Of a stretch of 64,000 nucleotides of DNA, positions 47,971 through 59,480 are shown in pieces; the first letter of the stretch is position 1, and the number at the start of each line of letters is the position of its first letter. Made by a program: the position numbers and the translations under genes. Location of the stretch: contig SJOL01007527.1 of assembly GCA_004794785.1 (NCBI GenBank), forward strand, positions 321,830-385,829, written 5' to 3'. The notes below the pieces were generated by a model that saw only the letters and a list, made by a program, of their open reading frames with translations, made no database searches and had not been told where the DNA came from. Source of the DNA: Opisthorchis felineus (taxonomy: Eukaryota; Platyhelminthes; Trematoda; Opisthorchiida; Opisthorchiidae).

Positions 47971-48724
47971 TGTTCTGGTAAAATCTGAGTGGCACTGCAG
48001 CTTCCACTTGCATTTATTGACATTTTATTGACATCGAATACTGACAAGACTGCGACTTCAGCAGGTTTTATTTGCTGTGCTCACAAATTCATCGATCGTA
48101 TTGATCGGATCTTGCCAGCTGTCTAAGTGATACAGTAGACGAGGTTGCCAGTCCTTCTCCATGATTTGGAAGCCTGCATGCAACTACCACACGATCCGGA
48201 TACGGATCGCTCTCGTTCGACCGAGTTCCGGTAGGCCTTGGCACAGTGAGTTTGTTGCAGTTGGCTGAAATCGTATTAGTGGTCCGTGAGAATGTGTGAA
48301 TGAAACAGCGTTTGAATGCGCACATTGAAAGCATTTGCTTCACAGCGATCGCTTGTTACTCGTTTGTTGAAAAGCTTACATTGTGCTGTTTAATTTGGAC
48401 ACAGCCATAAAAAACGGACACTATCCAGGCTGATGATACTGTATACAAATTTAGGCTGTATTTACCCGCTTCGCCCAAATGCATGAGCTTGGTGACAGAA
48501 TTTCGCAATTATATTTTTCAAAAAAGCAGTGAACTTGCTTGTGATTTCCAGTAGAACTAAAACAGGTGCGCCGGACTTCATGTCATAGTATCGCACCTTT
48601 CACTGCAACCAGACGTAGAAAAATGCGATTAATTTACGCATTCATAAGTCAGCGTGTATAAATAAACCAAAAACATGCGTATCTGTGTTTGAACGTTTAG
48701 TGTGTTATAAACGTAATACACGAC

Positions 48725-48925
48725 TCATAAGGTTTCTGAAGGCTCTTCAACAACCCACGACCGGTCTCGCCCTTCTGCTTCAGGCTCATCAGGTAGGGGC
48801 AGTCTCCGAGTTTCTGTCTACTTTATGTTCTGCTTGAACCCAAACTTCACCAAATTAGCATACCAATTTGGTTTTGACGGGAGACTCACCTGGAACCCAG
48901 CTAAATCTCTTTTTAAGATGTTTTT
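48725..48925 (-). ncRNA. Hammerhead-bearing repeat with a nearly intact ribozyme (one core lesion)
   Basis: On the minus strand: ACGGGAGACTCACC and related blocks (48925-48875), GGGTTCAAGCAG (about 48844-48833), then the ribozyme. CTGATGAG (48792-48785) is intact, stem II GCCT/GGGC has only a terminal wobble, stem III ACC/GGT is perfect and loopless, and stem I CCTAC/GTGGG is foldable. The conserved GAAA, however, is GAGA (minus-strand reading of 48769-48766), changing invariant A14. Cleavage is therefore expected to be lost. Paired with the 45.7-kb copy it defines the ancestral structure well. Confidence 0.75.
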
Positions 48926-48929
48926 TAAG

Positions 48930-50306
48930 CTGCACCAGGTCACCTCGTGTTTCAGCTAGAGGCACTTAGCAAACGATACCAGCAACCGGAGTATTTCAGG
49001 TGTCAGTCCAAGCATTCATCACTTAATCGGCTGTCTAGTATCAAACGGTCAGTGTTTTTCCACGAGAAATCGTCCATCCTCACGACGGTCTGTTAATCAC
49101 TATGCCGCATGCTTGAGACTGAAACATGTGTTTGTAGTAAATATCCCTGTGGGTCTGGAGGTTCAGCTCTAGGAGGCCTTTCATCCATAATGGAACCCAT
49201 CAAGTGCGTTTTGAGGAATAATTAAGATGTTTGTGTGGTTAAAAGCTTTATGGTGTTGAACATAGAACCACGTGCCCATCAACAGGTTTCATCCAAATAG
49301 CCAATGATCAATCAATCAATCTATCAGCTATAAACCGTGTGCCATAGGCACAGTGGTCCAGCTGCTACAGTTCCGATCACCGGAAAGTGGGAGATTGTGG
49401 GACATACAGCCAAGCCTTGGAGGCGGTGGCATATATGGTTAGTTCGGAACTGGGTAGCTAGGCATTGAGAGCGGTAGCTTTGGTGCACGAGCGCTACTGA
49501 CTGCGCGATCGGGCCATTTCTGCCAATGTAATTAACCACTGAACCTTGCGGGAGATCCGAAAACCATTAGGCAATGGACTTGGGACTCAGCTGAATATCT
49601 CCGAGGGAGGCTCAGTTCTATGTTCCTTTGCCTAAAGTTGTCAAATAAAAGGACATCTGACCGTTACCTTCCCGCACGCACGATGAGTAGGAGGACTAGT
49701 TAAATAACACAGTTGTGAATACGAATTCTAGAAAAACCCGCGGCTCTTCACTTACGCTGTCCTAATGAAACATTATGGCGACCGCGTCAGCCGACCAATA
49801 CAACCGAGGCAGTTACTGGGTCATCGTTCAAGCCGTCGGGCGAACCTACCAGATGGGTCATCCGCGAACACGTCCACCTGCTCAAGACTTGTTGGTTCAG
49901 CGTGTCCTTGTGGAGTGGTGATATAAGCTGCAGACAATAAAGAGTTGGAGTTGGTATTTCTTACAAGAACCATTAAATTGTTCTATGATTTAATCTACAA
50001 CATTCGGGAATCTTTATTCGAAAGACTTCCAACCAGTACTCAAGACAGCCAGTTACCCACTGTCTCGCTACATACGAACTCCACGTTTCAATCTCCATTC
50101 GATTTGAATCCGAATCACTTGTACTGTGCGAATAGGTATCAAAATTTCTTTTATTTTGGGTTTCAACTGCTCAGAACAATGAACGAGGGCTGAAGACAAC
50201 TTAGAGAATTTTAAATATCCAAACTTTCAAAACTGATATACTCGTGCAAAATCGCAGTTTCCTGGGAAAGTCAATATTGAATGGTTAAAGTTGTGCAACT
50301 TTTTAG
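48930..50306. other. Possible tRNA-like short repeat at 49320-49560, otherwise featureless
   Basis: On the minus strand 49555-49325 begins with GGTTCAGTGGTTAATTACAT (box-A-like) and ends against a run of ATCA/TTGA units (49300-49325), which could be the tail of a SINE-like element. A matching box B is not clear, so the call is weak. The remainder shows nothing supportable. Confidence 0.3.
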
Positions 50307-50402
50307 GACTTGTTGACATTTCCAAACCCATTCACCTTCGTGACTAACCTAGTTGGGTTCGACAAGGAAGTTGACCGTAAAACAATGAAGCTTAGAAATT
50401 TG
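50307..50402 (+). CDS. Candidate 96-nt internal exon, unknown protein
   Basis: The acceptor CAACTTTTTAG (ending 50306) and donor AATTTG/GTGAGT (GT at 50403) bound exactly 32 codons, phase 0 at both ends. It reads DLLTFPNPFTFVTNLVGFDK then EVDRKTMKLRNL. The frame continues past the donor to 50528, so the end is set by the splice site, not by a stop. Composition is protein-like and basic towards the end. No family is recognised. Confidence 0.38.
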
Positions 50403-51671
50403 GTGAGTCAAAAGTTGATTTATCAGTCACTGGAGTTTGTAGCAGACCATCAGTTGTCATCAAGTGTTGTTACATATGCTGGAAATTTCGTTCGTCTGTT
50501 CGGTGAATGCTTGACTAGCAACTGCTAACTAATACGTTAGTAAATCTTTCACAGTGCATTAAAATTTCTTCAAAAACTAAACTTTAACTGACTACTTTTG
50601 CAACAGTGACCATTCTCGCCTCACAGAAACGGCTACAGGCTGATGTGAACAAGTTAACAAATTTGCTCAATAGTACTGCGTTTACTTTGATACGTTTGAT
50701 ATGTTTTGCGTATCAAATACACAGATAGGATCGAATCTTAGTACCAACAAGCTACACTCCAGTTTATAAGACAGTTTTGAGGGTGCTGGATTTGTCAAGA
50801 ACAACAGGGGCTATAAAATTGGCAAAGACTTTTGAAAGGAGCGAAATAAGTTCGTTAATTGGTTCATCCAATCTCACGCTCAGTCGTAGGATATAGACCA
50901 GCAAGAGGAAATAGTGACTAGTACTGCACTCTGGTGCACGTGTATTCCACATGTGTAAATGAGTAAATTAGTTAACTACGATTAAAATTTTCACACCTAA
51001 CTGAACTCTACGGTAACTGCTGGTGTACGCGTCGAAGAATAAGTGCAAGTCCATTGGAATAACTGTGAACGAAAGTAGGATACGTGGCTCATCATCCTAT
51101 GAACTGATGGTGTGGCATATAGGCTTCATTGTACGGTTGATAAAGTGAAAGTTTTTGGAAAAATCAAAGAAATTTCATATGGTACGTTTGCACGTGACCG
51201 CGTACCAGTGTTGTTGCGACCATCATTCAAGGAGGTTTCACTTCGAAGATTGATGCACCGAAAGTTATCAGTGTGGCGTTTGAAAAAGTGAACACATCGG
51301 TACCCTGGGTTGTAACCGTACCACGCGAAAGGAGTAAATAAAGTCGCACTTGAGTTTTTGTACTGTGATCGCCAAAAAATTCTATGGCCAGCGGAACTAA
51401 AAAAGAAATAAGAGAATCGGCAGTTTCCAGTTTATCTGAGTGGATTTACTTTTTCGTCCTGTCAACCGGTCACAGTTCTTTTCCATCTCAACCTTGGACC
51501 AAGTCCTTCCTACCTAACCGTGTTCCAAAATCATTTCGAATCGATACAAATCTCAATTATTTTTCTTGGCTATATTTTGTGTGGAGGTCCATAAACCTGT
51601 GTTGCCTGAACTGAAGGTATTTCTGGAACTAGCTGAAGCATCTTGATAATGAATAGTTCCTTAAAGAAGAC

Positions 51672-51854
51672 TCAGCAATCCTTGGCAAAATGATCGACTT
51701 TTTTTCCACAATATTTGCATTTTTTTCCCGAAGAGCTTCCTATACCAATGGACCCAATACGTATAATTTCTGCGGCAGAATTACAGTGCCCTCCTGAAGC
51801 GAAGCACATTTCTGTTCGTGTCATGTTGATCCCAAGAGCAATATGATGTAGCAT
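51672..51854 (-). pseudogene. Zinc-knuckle (CCHC-like) fragment, possible retroelement gag
   Basis: A 60-codon minus-strand frame ends with KKCKYCGKKVDHFAKDC and a stop. This is the CCHC zinc knuckle of gag-like nucleic-acid-binding proteins, but with five residues (GKKVD) between the second Cys and the His in place of the usual four, as if a codon had been gained. Upstream residues (TRTEMCFASGGHC; GSSSGKK) form a serine/glycine linker. No protease, RT or integrase motif was found nearby. It could be a gag remnant or a host knuckle exon. Confidence 0.45.
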
Positions 51855-53815
51855 ATCCTATAAGGAATACTGATTACTGAAGACAAGCTTTTGCATGGCA
51901 ACTAATGTTCAAGACATTTCGTTGCAAGGGTACATTAGAAATCATAATAAAAATTACGGACTCAAATGTGTGCGATCTATGCCGTATGATAGGGAAACGG
52001 AACAGAATTCACAATCATAATCTTGACACTCGTAATATTGCTCACCCGTTAAAATATTTCGGGGTGTGGAGATGGTTGAAGGGAGTGCGGGCAGGAGAAA
52101 ATGCGAAGAATTACTGGTGTACAACATGGACAAAACAGATAGTTGTTTATGAAATCAGCATTAATTCGTTAACCCTACAGCTCCGTGCCTCATGGAGACA
52201 TGGACTTCTCAGTAAACTCAGCTTGATGTTGGCCATTGAATCGTCTGTGTCAGGCAACTGATGTACCGGGTAAAACTTTTACACGTCAGCCAAAGTATGA
52301 GAACTTTCAGTGGTCCCAATAAGCTTGGGGATAAATGGAAATATAATCAAAATCAGATGTAGACTGTAAATAATTTATGGGGGACCAGTTAACACATAAA
52401 TTCGCAAATGAAACCGATGGACCAATGGGGTTAGCCGGTGTCGTTTCAAATGAATGTTGACGACAAATTGATTGCAAGGGTATGCTTTAAAACTGACTCT
52501 TCCGTTCATTTTGGGTAGATGTGTTAATGCAAGCATACAGACAAAGAGCCTAACGCCTATGACGACAGTCAAGCAGTAAGTTGTGCAGGTGAACACTGAT
52601 AAGATGTCCCTAAGTCTGGCGTTGCAACGTTGTTCTAGGGTCGACTAACAAACCAACGTAAAGGTCAAGTTGTCACAGACGAAACGTGTAGAAATTCTAC
52701 TAACCGACAAAACCTGGGTGACTTCAAAGCCCGGGCTATTATAGTAAAGAATGCCAAACCTCACATCCTGCTCTGAACGGTGATACGTTTATCGGCAACA
52801 GCCCATTTAATTGATTGTGTTTGGTGTGGGGATAAAACAGCAGAATACTGTATCATCTCAGGTTAAACTTGAACTGAGTGACGATTTGTTTTTTATCTCT
52901 CACTATTGCGTAAATACTTCTACTCGGAAGTCCATCAGTGGTGTGTGTGTGCATTTTCATCCTTACTGGACACTTTAAGGATCACGCAGTTTTGCGATAT
53001 AACTGTTTATATTCGACTTTCTTTCATAAGCGAAGAATGATTGTGCTAGATGTAATGATGTTTATCCCGGTTTTTATTAGATACAGGTAGTTTTTGTTTT
53101 ATTGTGTCATAGTAGAAAACTATATTGGTTTGTTCATATTTATCGTAGTTTGTACGCGTAAGTCTTATATCTTTCGAAAATAATGATGGAAAAATATACA
53201 GTGTCCATGTCCATGTCCATGGACGTGATGCTTATCATTTCGAAACGCATGTGGATGTTTGAAGAAAAATGGCCTGGCGACGACGCCTTAAAGTCGACCA
53301 ACATTAGCGCCAGATCCAAGCTCTGTTTTTCCTTGACTGTCGATGGCTGCTACACTAAAATTTCAGCACTGTGTTAAGGAGCGGTCATTTAGTCCATGCA
53401 AACGACGTTTTATTGTTTTATGGTCTTCTACTTGTCTTTAACGTCATATCGTTTGGCCAGACAATTTGTATCATGCTATCAGTTGTCTGTTGCGCCTCAC
53501 CTAATTCCTCGGTTATAACAACACTGAACACATCTAGCATCTTCATGATAGAAATGTACCAGAAGGGCGGACCAGGATACAACTCTTGCCTTCCGTTATA
53601 TTGCATGATGGACGCAATTAATAATGTGTTACGACATACTGGATACTAATCGCTGTTCTATTAATACTACACTGTTGTCTACCTAATGCGTTTGCGCTGG
53701 GTGCAATACAGGCAAGTTTCATCGGTCTGTACAAATCTAACTGTACAAACCTGAGTTCCGCGAGTTTTCTTGCTTGCTTTGTACTTACTCACCACTATCA
53801 TTCTTGTCCGGTCTT
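51855..53815. other. No supported feature
   Basis: Short open frames without motif on both strands (for example 51905-52261 plus and 53418-53606 minus). A three-fold CATGTC/CATGGA-type micro-repeat lies near 53202-53225. Nothing else is supported. Confidence 0.35.
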
Positions 53816-53819
53816 TAAA

Positions 53820-54135
53820 AAAATGTCTCAGAGGAGGAATAAATTCACAAGCTCAGTGAAACTTCCAAATGGGGAGCAGTTAGTCTAAACGTGGTCCCGA
53901 GAGTCCGTCACTGAAGGATTGGCGGCGTTATACCCCTTCCAGGTATGAGGGAATCACACTGCTGATCAGCCGTTCGTAACCCATCGGTTAAATGTTCTAG
54001 CTACTAGCCGAGGGTCGCGGATTCGGGACTCCATGGAGTTTCGTATGGTGTGCCCTGTCGATGATCCCCCAAAAGAACAAAACAGTGGTACGTTGCTTCT
54101 CGGTTTTCAAACGGGACAAAATCTCCGTTGAAGTA
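53820..54135. mobile_element. Short tRNA-like/inverted-repeat element, copy 3, left-truncated
   Basis: GCTGATCAGCCGTTCGTAAC to the right end (AACAGTGGTACGTTGCTTCT, then CGGTTTTC) aligns with the right half of the 42.4-kb copy, including CCATCGGTTAAATG (box-A region) and TCGCGGATTCGGGACTCC (box-B-like, the best preserved of the three). The left inverted repeat is absent, so this copy is truncated. It lies about 150 bp beyond the 3' end of the minus-strand LINE. Confidence 0.6.
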
Positions 54136-54289
54136 TTAGCATCATCATCGACAGCATGACATCAGTGTTCAATACTGACGCTTCGCTGCTGCACAGCCGT
54201 TATTTGTTTGAAGGCTCCATTGTGAAGAAAAGAACAGAAATGGACAGGGAAGAGATTTAGTGTTAGCTTACTACGATCACTCCGAGTTG

Positions 54290-54641
54290 CCTACACCTCA
54301 AGACATTCATTCAGGCAATCTGGAGAGAAACTGACAATAAGAGCACCATTGACATCGATTAGCGTCACAGTCACTAACCAGGTGCAGCGAGGGTCACACG
54401 GTGCTCATTCTGGAAGGCGAGTCATGCAGACAGCACCAAGACCTTTCGTAATCCCTCTCATAACCCTCTTCCAGATCAGAGGGTGACCACCTCTCTGCTT
54501 CCCCCACACTGAATTAGACACGTGAAGCAGAACTCTCTTTGGCAAGCGATGGTTTATCATGCTCAATACATGGCCCAACCAAAGCAGTTTCTGGTGGTGG
54601 AGACATTCTTCAACGGAAGTCCCCGTTGTACAAACGAACAC
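54290..54641 (-). pseudogene. LINE C-terminal tail
   Basis: In one frame (54641-54405): SVEECLHHQKLLWLGHVLSM, then NHRLPKRVLLHVSNSVWGKQ, then GGHPLIWKRVMRGITKGLGA. This is the WLGHVxRM-type tail downstream of RT in RTE-like elements. It continues in another frame to ANRCQWCSYCQFLSRLPE near 54300. Its function in the family is not firmly known. The identity is clear but the copy is broken. Confidence 0.8.
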
Positions 54642-54992
54642 TCGCTTTCTAACTGCCCCGTTACGGGTTCATCGACACCGACCCACATGAACTGTGGTTC
54701 TGATACAACGGTTGTCGAACATCTGGGGACGCCTCAGTTCCGCTAATTGGACAGATCAGGTCTCACAGCCATACAACAAAGTAGCCCATGCTGTAGCCGT
54801 TGTGATTCAGGGATATACCGCTTTGAAGCCGTAGGTGTCTCAAACTAGCAAACGTGACCCCAGCCTTGCAGATTCATGAATTGACCTCGTCTGTCACACT
54901 GCAGTCGGAAGCAAAATAACTTCCAAGATAAGCATAACGCTCCGAAAATTCGAGTGCCTCTCCCTGGATTGTTAGTGGTGTGTTTAGTGACT

Positions 54993-55470
54993 TCATGTCC
55001 AGGGACATGACCTTACACTTTGTGGGTGCAAAGTGCATGCCAAAAATACCTGCGCCTTCTCCTTTTCGAGGCCGAGAACGATGTCATATGCAAATTCCTG
55101 ATCAACAAGGTTTTCGTCATCAGCTACATGAACACCGGAGTTTTGAAGACCTTCCAGCGTTGGTCTCATTATCCCATCGATCACTAAATTAAATGGAAAC
55201 GTAGAGAGTGGGCAGCCTTGACGGACACCGCTTTGTGTACGAAAGCTTCTGGAGAGCTCTCCGTATACATTCACACGTCCAGAAGTCTGAGATTACAAAT
55301 AACCTACTATGTTCACAAACTTCCTGGGCATTCCTTGTTGGGCGAGTGTGCCAATGAGAACAGACCGATCAAACAATTCGAATACGATTTTGAAACCCAG
55401 AAGTATTAAAATTGTGGGTCGTTTGTTTCTATGACGTTGTTCTAACACCTGACAGTGTGAAAATTTGGTC
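54993..55470 (-). pseudogene. LINE reverse transcriptase palm with lost catalytic residues
   Basis: Minus-strand palm. The motif A region (about 55406-55376) reads LLGFKIVFE where an active element has a D-x4-F-D arrangement, so the first catalytic Asp is Gly and the second conserved Asp is Glu. Then come SVLIGTLAQQGMPRKFVNIV, VYGELSRSFRTQSGVRQGCP and, for motif C, EFAYDIVLG, where the first Asp of the usual Y/F-A-D-D is Tyr. Both catalytic motifs are dead, independent of the frameshifts. Confidence 0.85.
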
Positions 55471-56093
55471 AACGCAGCCCCAGCCAGGCCGGATTCCCGG
55501 TTGCTTTTCTCGAGTTAGTATTCCGCGATCCACCACATAAGGCGACGAAGCAAAATAACGCCAAATGCCTCGTTATGACCGGGGTCAAGCTGATCTCCCT
55601 GCGGTCCCCACACCCATTACGAGACCCTTTTTTGAAAACTGGCACTATCACCGACTCTATACAGTTGTCTGGGACACTCGTTTTCCCAAATGCAGCCAAA
55701 CAGATAAGAAAAGTGTTGACTGAGGAATTCACTTCCATCTTTGAACAGTGCGAGTGGGAGGTCAACCGAACCAGAAGCTCAGTGGCGCTTGAGAGAATAT
55801 ATGCACTCATGAACCTCCGAGGCCGTAGGGAGTTCCGTGTTCACCGTCCAGGGTTCTGCGTTAGTTGTGAGCTCCAGATGATTTGGAGATATTGGCCACG
55901 ATACTCCCTCTTCGAAGAATTCGGCCCACCTTTCGAGAGGTTCTGCTTTATTCAAGATGACCGCCCCATTCTGACTCGTAATATTTTCGCTCATAGGTGG
56001 TTTCCGAAGACCGGTCTCACGGATCAACTGAAACACTCTCGGGCTTTCCCGGATTTCTGGACCTCTTCCTTTTTCTTGGCTTTCCGTGTCCAC
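55471..56093 (-). pseudogene. LINE reverse transcriptase N-terminal part
   Basis: The 56093-55779 frame reads into NKAEPLERWAEFFEEGVSWP and WTVNTELPTASEVHECIYSL then KRH; the 55810-55469 frame contains PDNCIESVIVPVFKKGSRNG then EISLTPVITRHLALF. These are the blocks between endonuclease and palm in trematode RTE-like proteins. A frame change lies near 55780-55800, just after KRH. Confidence 0.8.
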
Positions 56094-56527
56094 TAGACTT
56101 CACGGTTGGCTCGTACGCTCACTTTCACTTGACGTCTGATGATTCGTCGGGACAAGTTATGTTCGGGACCAGCTGGAATATTTCTCCGAGATTTAAGCAG
56201 TGCCCCCGTTTGGTCTGATATCCAGTGCCTGAGTGGGCTTGGTAGCTGCGTGCCACAGACAAAACTCCCAGCACTGTGCAAAGATGTGGCGATCTCGTCC
56301 CGGTTTGAATCCACATCTGATGGTGGAACAGCTGGAAGTGACTCCAGAAGGCGATTCTGGCAAATTTGTATGACATCCGGATGTTCTAGTCTCTCAGTTG
56401 CCGAGCAACTTTTCCGCACCGCACGCGGCCCTGGAAAACGAAAAGAGAAGGGACTCCGGAGGAGTGCGTGGTTAGAACCCACGAATGTGTTCCTAAACCA
56501 GCGGCAGTCAGTTATTGATCCGCGGCA

Positions 56528-57075
56528 TCAGTAACTGATAACAACGGGATCGATTTGAGTTTGTGGCCGAATTGCCGTTGGAGGACACCATGAGGCCAGA
56601 CGAATTCGGATATTTCGGAAGTTAGTACTGCATAAAAACAGACTGCGGTCAGCACACAGCTGGAGCAATCGTTCACCATTGTCCGTACGTACCGATTCCA
56701 ATCCATGTCGATCACTTAATTGAGTCTCAAATGCGTTAAGCCTGCCCACTTGTGCATTCAGATCTCCGGCAACCACCACGATATCTGAGCTTTTGTCTCG
56801 CCACATTCAGGGAGTCCTAAGACTTGTCTTTGATGATGTCAGAGCTACAATCAGTTTGGGCGTAAGAAGAAACGACAAACAGACAGCGATCAAATTCCCG
56901 CTTGCGAGACTCCTTCACAGACGTTACCAGACGGCTATCAACGAGACGACTATCAACGGGTACACACTGAAGCAAGAACCCTTCAACCCGGTGCACATCC
57001 TGCCGCAGCAGCCTATGGATCGCCAGAGATGCGCAGCTGGAAGCGAGTGGAAAGTGATGGAGCGGTTGGTTCAAC
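56528..57075 (-). pseudogene. LINE apurinic-type endonuclease domain, partial
   Basis: The 57074-56817 frame ends with SRKREFDRCLFVVSSYAQTD then CSSDIIKDK. The 56806-56528 frame holds SSDIVVVAGDLNAQVGRLNA, then RTDNGERLLQLCADRSLFL, then STNFRNIRIRLASWCPP and a TQIDPVVIS block. GDLNA and the late Asp block are the metal-binding and catalytic motifs of APE-like nucleases. The N-terminal third of the domain is not recognisable upstream of 57075, consistent with 5' truncation. Confidence 0.82.
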
Positions 57076-57079
57076 CACT

Positions 57080-59480
57080 GTGCTTGTACCTTGAATTATT
57101 GGTTCTAGTACGCAGCACAAAACAATGCCAAGCGAGTCCAGTGTGCGAGCAAGGGCAGCTTGTTGTCCTGTTTACTTCAGTGTGCTATTTCCACTTAGCT
57201 TTTTCACTGGTACATTGTACACTGCCTGAAACAGTTATAGTATCAGTTGTATTTTACAACCTCGCAGGCATTTATTAAAAGAACAGGCAGACGTTCCCAT
57301 CAAACACTCAGAAAAGCGGGTGGCAATGTACCAATAAGTTAAGATGTCCGAATTATCACCTCCCGGTCTGGTAGGACAAAATTTATGGCAAGATGACGTT
57401 AGGTTCACCTCTGTCCACCTCCTTTTAGCTTTCGCAACATGTGTCGAAAAACTCTTCAGCTGATGTCCAGTTCTCACTTTCACTTTGACTGAACAGAATG
57501 GCAAAGAATAAGAGGTTTTAAAACTATTATCACATAGATCCTTTGACCAATGTCACATAAGAAATTGCAAGAAACACAAATAAATTAATCTTGGGTGATT
57601 AGTTCAAAGCAGACGATTTACGAATGTTCTCTAACGACACTGTAACCTTCATATCGGTCGACATTCACAGCTTTATATCAGTACCCCTGTGTATCATTTC
57701 CATTGAACTGAAGGAGCTATAAGTTATCTCTGAAAAGCGAAGACATCGCGTTTCCCATTAGTGGTCGTTTTAAAGTTTGTACGATTCCAGCTGATTACTG
57801 GTTGAGCAGCTAAATTTTCACCCAGCAGTTGAGTTCACGGTACCTTGAGGTGTTCCTGGTTTTCGCTGGACAGGCTCGAACAACCTCCGTTGAACTCACG
57901 CTCATGATTTGCTGTATTACAAGTCAGACCATTCTGGAAGGTTCTTTGCTGTACTCATATTCAATAGTGTCAAACTAAGGTCCTGAACATGCTGACTCAC
58001 CAAGGCTGGAGGTGAAACAAATGCCCTGACAAATAGAGTTGGCATTCCCTGAGTTGTGTGAAAGGTAGCCGCAGGATACGACGTAAAGAGCTGCAAACAC
58101 CAAATAATGAAATCACGCTGTAATTAAGGCACCAGTACAAATGTTTTTTTTAAAAAAACCGTAAAGATTCAAATAACCTAGCTCTAGCCTCATGCCCAGT
58201 GTTCAATATATGAGAATGGTCAAAGCCTGCATCTTCAGCGCCCTACACGAATAGCACTACAAATACCAGCTGTACACTGTAAACGATACAGGAAACTTGA
58301 CTACTTCATCAACTCTACTTTTGTGCAACGTACAAACAGATTGCTTTACCGGAAGAACATCAGTACACTTTACATGTAATGTAAATGTAATGGTCTCAGA
58401 AGCAGACAAGGGATCCAGTCCCCACTTTGCGAAACAGGATAGGCTGACTTTAGATTAATTATCCATTCTCAATAAAATTTAAGGCAAGGCGTTCTGATGT
58501 TTGCCAGACAAAAATTGAAGTTCTCATGCTGACAGAGGAACAAATCGGTCATGATTTTCACATCTTACACACCTCCAACAACCAATTAGAAAGTTTTGGT
58601 CTACTAACTCCCGAATATTTATAGACTGATTATGCTCATTCGTCTTATTTTATTTATTGAAAATGCTCTCCGATTTTAATAGACTGAATGGTTGGTATAT
58701 ATCCTGGAGAATAGAGGAGAATAGAGCTTCAAATCACACTAGCTGATCATCCATTGGGCAGCTGCGAGAGCCTCAGAACAGATGTAGGGAAACTCGGTGA
58801 CCAAACGATCTGCGTACGCAGAATGGGGAATAAACTTCCTTTACATAGTCCCCAATGAAACCGTTTCGCCGGTACTGTCGCAGATAATTAAAAATCTGAC
58901 GGACACACGTTAATTCGTATTCAACGAACCATGTGGAATCGACACTTGTTGAGAATTGTCATAAGGAGAACCTTTGCAGTTCACGTGGAAAGCGTATGAA
59001 ACCAAATCAGTCAAGTACCTTCCAACTATTATGGTCCTCTTAGTAGGGTTCAAACACGAACCTCCAAACTGGCTGTACACACCCGTTCTGGTACAAGGAG
59101 TACAGATACAAACAAGGATTTCTTGTTGACTGCCATCTAATAATTTACTGGCAAAACCTGAGCACAGCTACATTACTGAACAGGACCTAGCAGTTACCTG
59201 TTGCAACAACTGCTTGAAGAGCCTAGAAACAAGAAGCAGTGTATATCCGTTCCTAAGTCGCAGGATTATGGATGGATGAAGTATTTTGGTAAAACTGCAT
59301 CTGCAGCAAACAATGGGATCTCCAAATTAGGGTAGAAAGTTGACTTGCGGACAACCTCCAGTATTGAATTGGCCTGTCAGTCGAAAAAGTTCAGATTCCG
59401 ATTAACACCACAGGTAGTCTTGTGACTTCCACTCGTAATAAAAAAAGATTAATTTATTGTGTTGTTCATCAAGTTACCTC
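57080..59480. other. No supported feature
   Basis: Flank 5' of the truncated LINE. Only short motif-free open frames (for example 57235-57504 minus). No repeat or RNA gene is recognised. Confidence 0.35.

Larger units (their letters stand above)
54285..57075 (-). mobile_element. Decayed APE-type non-LTR retrotransposon (RTE/SR2-like)
   Basis: Minus-strand LINE remnant of about 2.8 kb, encoding an apurinic-type endonuclease, a linker, a reverse transcriptase and the C-terminal tail seen in RTE-type elements. In order (5' to 3' on the minus strand): VTSVKESRKREFDRCLFVV; VVVAGDLNAQVG; NLSRRIIRRQVKVSVRA; LERWAEFFE; PDNCIESVIVPVFKKGSRN; GVRQGCPLS; SVEECLHHQKLLWLGHVLSM; and CQWCSYCQFLSRLPE near 54.3 kb. 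The frame changes repeatedly and in-frame stops are common; no intact ORF remains. The clade is suggested by motif order and recollection of trematode elements. Poly(A) or target-site duplications were not found. Confidence 0.85.

Noticed and set aside
55575..56534. Plus-strand open frames of 173 and 131 codons
   Set aside because: They lie antisense to the LINE coding region on the minus strand, whose motifs are clear; shadows.
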